NCBI GenBank assembly: GCA_001692895.1
Contig: KV748202.1
Span: forward strand, 124,001 to 188,000
From: Cenococcum geophilum 1.58
Lineage: Eukaryota; Ascomycota; Dothideomycetes; Gloniales; Gloniaceae
Direction of reading: 5' to 3'
DNA length: 64,000 nucleotides
In this document: piece after piece, positions 59,771-64,000 of the stretch
Position numbering within the stretch: position 1 is the stretch's first letter
Layout: every line of letters begins with the position of its first letter
The notes under the pieces: generated by a model
Told to the model about the DNA's origin: nothing
What the model saw: the letters and a program-made list of their open reading frames with translations, nothing else
Databases searched by the model: none
Made by a program: the position numbers and the translations under genes

Positions 59771-62040
59771 TTGTAGTATTTTTATTGCAGCCGAAAATTA
59801 GGGTTTAGCAATTTGCGGCGATTTGCACGAGTAGCCTATGTATTTATAGTAAATCGCTGCAAGTTGCCGCAAATTGCTAAAATTGCGACTTACACAGGTT
59901 TTCCAGACCCCGATTTTCGCTTGCAACAACGTGCCTAAAAAAAATTTCCTAATAAAGGTAGTAATTAAAGCTTATTATAGTATAATTGCTTTTAGTAATA
60001 TCTATTTTTAGTAGTAAAGGCTCTATAGAAGGTAGAAGGGTATTTAATTGCTTAATATCTATTAGGTAAACTACTTAATGTATTAAAAGCTTTTTAGTTT
60101 TTTTATATTTTATAATATTAACATCGCCTATACCGCTATAGATCTTCTATTTTAGATGGGCTTCTTCTTTAAAAATAAGTTTAAATTAAGGTCTTTAATT
60201 AATTAAGGAACTTAACAGCGTTATATTAGTAGTATTTAACTAAGGTTTTAATGTCTTAGCTAGGGTAGAGAGGCTAGGTATAAAGTTGTCCTTTAAGGCT
60301 TATAGGCTAATTACGTTATTATCTTAATCTATTGCTTAATCTTAATTTTTATTAGTATCTACCTATTAACTTCTACTAATATTGGCCTTGTCCTCCTTAT
60401 CTAACATCTTATATTCCTTATTTAACGTCTTATTAAACTTTTTCTAAAACGTCCTATTAATATTTAATATATTAATTACCTCTAAAATTTAATTAGCGCG
60501 TTTTTAGAGCAGATTTATATAATTTAGCTAACTATTATTATAAAGTAATTACTTATTAAACGTTACGTCTCTTATTTAAATTACCTTTTTTCGCTAGGTA
60601 TATAGACCCTAAAGATATTTATTAACTAGTACCTTACTAGGTATCTAATATAAGCCCTTAGCTTAAGCTTTTATATATATAGAATATTATATTTAAGTGG
60701 GTAAGCTTTATAGCTATATTCGGCTTTAATAGCAAGAGCCCTATTACTAACTAAAGCATTTTAAAAGGTATTATATAGCTAAGCTAGGCGTTTAGTATCT
60801 AATTAATTAAATATACTATAGCTTTAATAACCTCTAGCTAGAGCTCTTCTAGTAATTAAGCCTTAATCCATATATATTAAGACTTAATAATAATTACCCC
60901 TTTAGAACGTTTAGTAAAACTACTTTAAGACTTTATATATAGGGCTAACTGCTTTAGTAATATTCCTTTTTAGGTCCGTTAAGTGTTAAACTCGCCACTT
61001 AGAAATATTTCGCCATTAATTCAAATTATTACGATCTTTAGGTTATATTAACGTTCTATCCTATTTAAATATTATATAATTGCTTATATTGTTAATGACT
61101 TATAGGTAAAGATCTTAACCTTATTTAAATATAGAAATTTACTATTAAAATATATTGTCTAGATATAACTATTATATGCTATAATCTCTAGAAATAAGTT
61201 AATATATACTTAGTAGAAGGGCCTAGTTGCCTTACTAGTAGGTATTCTTCTTAATATAATTTTATAAGCCTTGCTAACAGTATAGGTCTTATAGTTAATC
61301 ATTGCTAAACCTTAAAGTTTTATGCCCCCTACTTCCTAAGATAGATACTTAATTGTGTTAGGTCCTATATAGCCTATCTACTACTTCCTAATTAAAAAAG
61401 GGGTCTTATAATTAGATTATAAATAAGGCCTTACTTAGGGTCCCTAATTATAGCTTATTATACTCTAGAGTTAATTAATTATAATAGCGCTTATAATAGG
61501 CGAATATCTTATAATTATATAGTAGGTTCCTTTTATTATCCCATTATATATTCTTCTTATTAAACTTTCTTAAGTAGGCTAAATTTATATAAAAGGCTAG
61601 TATATATACTATATTAGCTAAGAAAATCTTTTTAGAACCTAATAGCGTTTAGATAATAATTACTACCATCTTTATACCTTTAATTAGGTCTATACCCGTC
61701 CCAATATATATAAAGTCTTTACTTAATTAAAGCTTATTAACAAATCTTAATTAATTATTAATAACGTAAATAGTGGTTTCGTTATTAAGAATTACGCTAT
61801 TATATAGCTTATAGTCAGTGCCTACTTTATAAGCGCCTATTTAATATATATAAAAGGTACTATTATCTTCCTTTTAGCTTCTATCTAGGCTCTATATAAC
61901 TTCATTAGGAAAAAATTTAGCAGCATTTAGCTAGCATTTTCAGCATTTCGCAGCATTTTGTAGTATTTAAAACAGACTATACGCATTAAGCAGCATCTAG
62001 GCAGCTATATATATATTATATATATATAATTTATCTTTAG

Positions 62041-62217
62041 ATAGTTAATTAGATATAGTATATTATATAATAATTTTTTTATAAATTATATAAGTTATTC
62101 TACTTCTAAAAAAAGTTTTTATTTTTTTTAAATTTTTTTAGAAGTAGAATAACTTATATAATTTATAAGTAATTTATAAAAAAATTATTATATAATATAC
62201 TATATCTAATTAACTAT
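62041..62217. repeat. AT-rich palindrome with 74/85-bp arms
   Basis: Left arm 62041-62114 (starts ATAGTTAATTAGATATAG) is repeated inverted at 62133-62217, with 11 extra bases (a short duplication of an AATTTATA-like segment) in the right arm and an 18-bp loop. The arms otherwise appear identical. It may be a MITE or a foldback remnant. No flanking duplication was identified. Confidence 0.8.
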
Positions 62218-62834
62218 TAGGAATAAAGGTAAGTGGTCACTATATAAGGCAAATTGCCATTACAGGTAGCAAGTTGCCGTTACGTGCGGCAAGTTGCCGT
62301 CACGTATCGCCGCGGCAGTAGCGTGGCGAGGAGCCTTAAGCTCCTCGCCCTCCCTAACATATATAAGAACAATAATTATTATACTATCTACGAACCGTAG
62401 CTACGTAATATCCCCTTATATAACCAACACTAATTAGTAGTTAACTTTACTATTATACTACAAAACAGCTAGGTATTCTACTAAGAAGAGACAAGCTACT
62501 ATACTAGTACTACTTATGCTAAAGGAAGCTGTCTTTTAAGGTTAAAACTAGTCCTAAACCTTAAATAGAACTCTTCTATAAATCTAAGGATCTAAAGGCT
62601 AAAACTAGTCCTAAGCCTTTCTAAGATTATGGATTCTTACGTCTATTACGCAGAATAACACGCTTTATAAGTCTTTATAATTTAAGGCTAAAACTAGTCT
62701 TAAGCCCTATAACTATAAATATACGTTATAAACGCGTACTAAATAATAAACGCGTACTAAATAATAAATATATATTATAAACGCGTACTAAATAACAATC
62801 ACTATACTAATAATACTTCCCTCCCTCTAAAAAC
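62218..62834 (+). other. Putative LTR/leader of the right-edge retroelement
   Basis: Non-coding. Contains a triple GGCAAGTTGCCGT motif, a perfect hairpin GGCGAGGAGC-CTTAA-GCTCCTCGCC (62325-62349), three spaced copies of GCTAAAACTAGTC, and a short ACGCGTACTAAATAATAAA tandem (about 62735-62800) before the gag start. Consistent with a retroelement LTR and leader, but boundaries cannot be set without a second LTR. Confidence 0.35.
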
Positions 62835-64000
62835 ATGGCTACGCCTACCTTAAATAACTAGAAAGACTCCTTACTACTAGGGGTAGCTAAGTACGCGAAA
62901 CTTATTAATAAAAATTAGAACGAATTTGCCTTTAATATAATAACTTATACCGCAAAATAAGTTAACGGCTTTCTCCTATACTATATTATATTCTACTAAA
63001 ATAAATATTATACCAACTTATAACTATAAAAGTATTTTAGGGAGGATTTTATAAAATAGACTGCTAATACCTAGGTACTTAGCAACATTAATATTGTTTA
63101 GGACTTTTAAGACTTCCTCTATAAGAATAGGGTATACGTTACTAAGAATGGTAACCTAATTACTAATAATATTTAGGCCGTTATTACTAGTATAGAAGAA
63201 CTAATATAGACGAAAGCTAAGATTATATATTAACTATAGAAACCTAAAAATAACCTATATTCTTTAGAAGGCAACTTTAATTTATATTAAAACCCCTAAA
63301 ACGCTAACCCCCTACTTAAAGCTGCTCTCCTACCTAGAGGTACTCTCCTACTTAGAGTTGCTTTGCCTTTACCTCCTCCACTCTAACTAACTAGTAAGCC
63401 TTTACTATAAGAAGTTATAAATTTAATAAAGGTATATTTGGATAAAGAGAAGAAGTTTAAAGGAGAATTATATAATATACTTAGAGTAAAACTATAAGTC
63501 TTTTATAACTGTTGTAATAAGGTTAAAATTTAATACTACTAGTACTATTACGCTTTCTCTGTTATATTAAAGGGACGGGCGGTAATATTTTATTATAACT
63601 ATATTATAGGTAAAAACTATAACTTTAATGCAATACTTTAGCTTATTAGAGCCTACTTTAAGACTAATAAAAATTGCTAACTTTATATATCTAAATAGCG
63701 GGAGACTACGTTCTAGAGAGTTATTACTTCTAACCTAATAAAGACTTATTTAGAGTGCCTTTAGCTGCTCTTTAATAGACTTTAAAAAATCTAATATAGC
63801 CTTACTAAAACTTACTAAAATAAGAATAGCCTAAGGGACTAGGTTATCTTAGTATACCGTAGCGTTTTTAAGTGTAACTTAGCGCTATATAAACCTATAA
63901 ATATATTTAAAGGAGTATATACTAAGCTATACTCCGCTATAAGTACTATAATATAAATATAAGAATCTTAATAGTTTTATACTAAAAACCCTACCTAACT
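62835..64000 (+). pseudogene. LTR-retrotransposon gag polyprotein, RIP-mutated, cut by window end
   Basis: Frame from ATG 62835 (MATPTLNN) has stops mostly at Gln/Trp sites. Fungal retroelement gag features: YYYAFSVILKGRAVIFYYN (about 63535-63600), WRETTF.RVI (about 63700-63725), LECLQLLFNRLQKI (about 63755-63795), NSLRDQVI (about 63825-63850), CNLALYKPINIFKGVYTKL (about 63872-63930). The continuation (protease, RT) would lie beyond 64000. Family (gypsy or copia) not decided. Confidence 0.6.

Larger units (their letters stand above)
57733..59952. mobile_element. Element 'C': 2.2-kb TIR element made mostly of four satellite blocks
   Basis: Ends TTAGGATTTTTTTTAGGCAC / TTAGGAAATTTTTTTTAGGC are inverted, continue GTTGTTGCA, and lie next to TA on both sides (57731-57732 and 59953-59954). 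Inside: a 9-bp ATAAACTAT satellite (about 57940-58145), a block GCCTCTCGTAGAGGCTCTAA (about 58290-58310), a CCTACCTGCC minisatellite (58318-58600), a 20-bp CTCTGGCGACGGTCGTCTGG minisatellite (about 58670-59060), a block through GTGGGGACCTAATAG (about 59190), and a TATATAGAGCTT satellite (about 59205-59770). No transposase. The long open frame in the last block is a periodic artefact. Confidence 0.65.
34369..61910 (-). mobile_element. Ty1/copia retrotransposon, RIP-mutated and split by four later insertions
   Basis: Read on minus from right to left. The integrase part lies at about 59953-61900 (KAYPLKYNI, RAYIRYLVRYQ.TNIFRVYIPSEKR, about 60590-60750). It is cut by the satellite element (57733-59952), a MITE (57048-57647) and the gypsy element (36045-56966). 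Reverse transcriptase continues across the gypsy insertion: NVLPII.VF up to 56972, then NTNRYLVKFKACLYI from 36044 with a slight frame loss. VNIFTNNLINKIVYI, LYVDDIIVVYCI (about 35620), KTLAELTQFLGIRIFYN and LLYATYI..NIAYALSKL follow down to about 34900. The stretch 34369-34618 (TGTACCGATTG ... CGGTGTTAAA) may be its 3' LTR. No matching 5' LTR was found at the right, so that end is truncated near 61910. Confidence 0.7.

Overview
The window looks like chromosomal DNA of a filamentous ascomycete (Pezizomycotina). The evidence is short 52-113 nt GT-AG introns, a class III chitin synthase, a Pcs1/Csm1 kinetochore protein, an Atp19-type ATP synthase subunit, and two gene families typical of filamentous fungi (DUF7580, and a C2H2-array/WD40 protein). 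It also holds about 50 kb of AT-rich transposon debris whose mutations are mostly CA->TA / TG->TA transitions, the signature of repeat-induced point mutation (RIP). I cannot name the species.

Region 1 (1-7.6 kb) is ordinary gene space. It holds the 3' part of ATP synthase subunit K (+), then Pcs1 (-) and a three-exon class III chitin synthase (-), both rebuilt here with their introns. Region 2 (7.65-9.3 kb) is a decayed ALDH3-type aldehyde dehydrogenase at the edge of the AT-rich domain, with at least one stop that replaces the Gln of the catalytic NAGQTC motif.

Region 3 (9.5-25 kb) is a transposon nest. A RIP-mutated hAT transposase is split by a 13.2-kb LTR-bounded insertion. That insertion contains a minus-strand Ty3/gypsy fragment, a complete pogo/Fot1-type element with a TA target duplication, a higher-order satellite, minisatellites, a small foldback element and a 5'-truncated gypsy copy.

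Region 4 (25.0-30.75 kb) is an island of normal base composition with two intact, divergently transcribed genes: a 590-aa DUF7580 protein (-) and a 909-aa protein (+) joining an N-terminal domain, a degenerate C2H2-finger region and seven near-identical WD40 repeats. The WD40 repeats vary at the same few residues, as in fungal NLR (HET-E/NWD) recognition domains, but there is no NACHT ATPase. This pair is the best candidate for an unusual, possibly immune-like, system.

Region 5 (30.75-64 kb) is again transposons. A TIR element starting 10 bp after the WD40 stop codon contains a MITE, which contains a second MITE of the same family; both MITEs have perfect 8-bp target duplications. A very large nest follows: a minus-strand Ty1/copia element (about 34.4-61.9 kb) is split by a Ty3/gypsy element (36045-56966, TSD ATAAA). 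That gypsy element in turn holds a short LINE-like element, a complete 6.36-kb gypsy element (TSD ATAGG) and a 5.56-kb Tad-like LINE (15-bp TSD). The copia element also holds a third MITE copy and a 2.2-kb TIR element made almost wholly of satellites. The right edge carries a palindrome and the gag region of another LTR element, cut by the window end.

All exon boundaries come from reading frame, splice consensus and remembered family sequences. No search was run.
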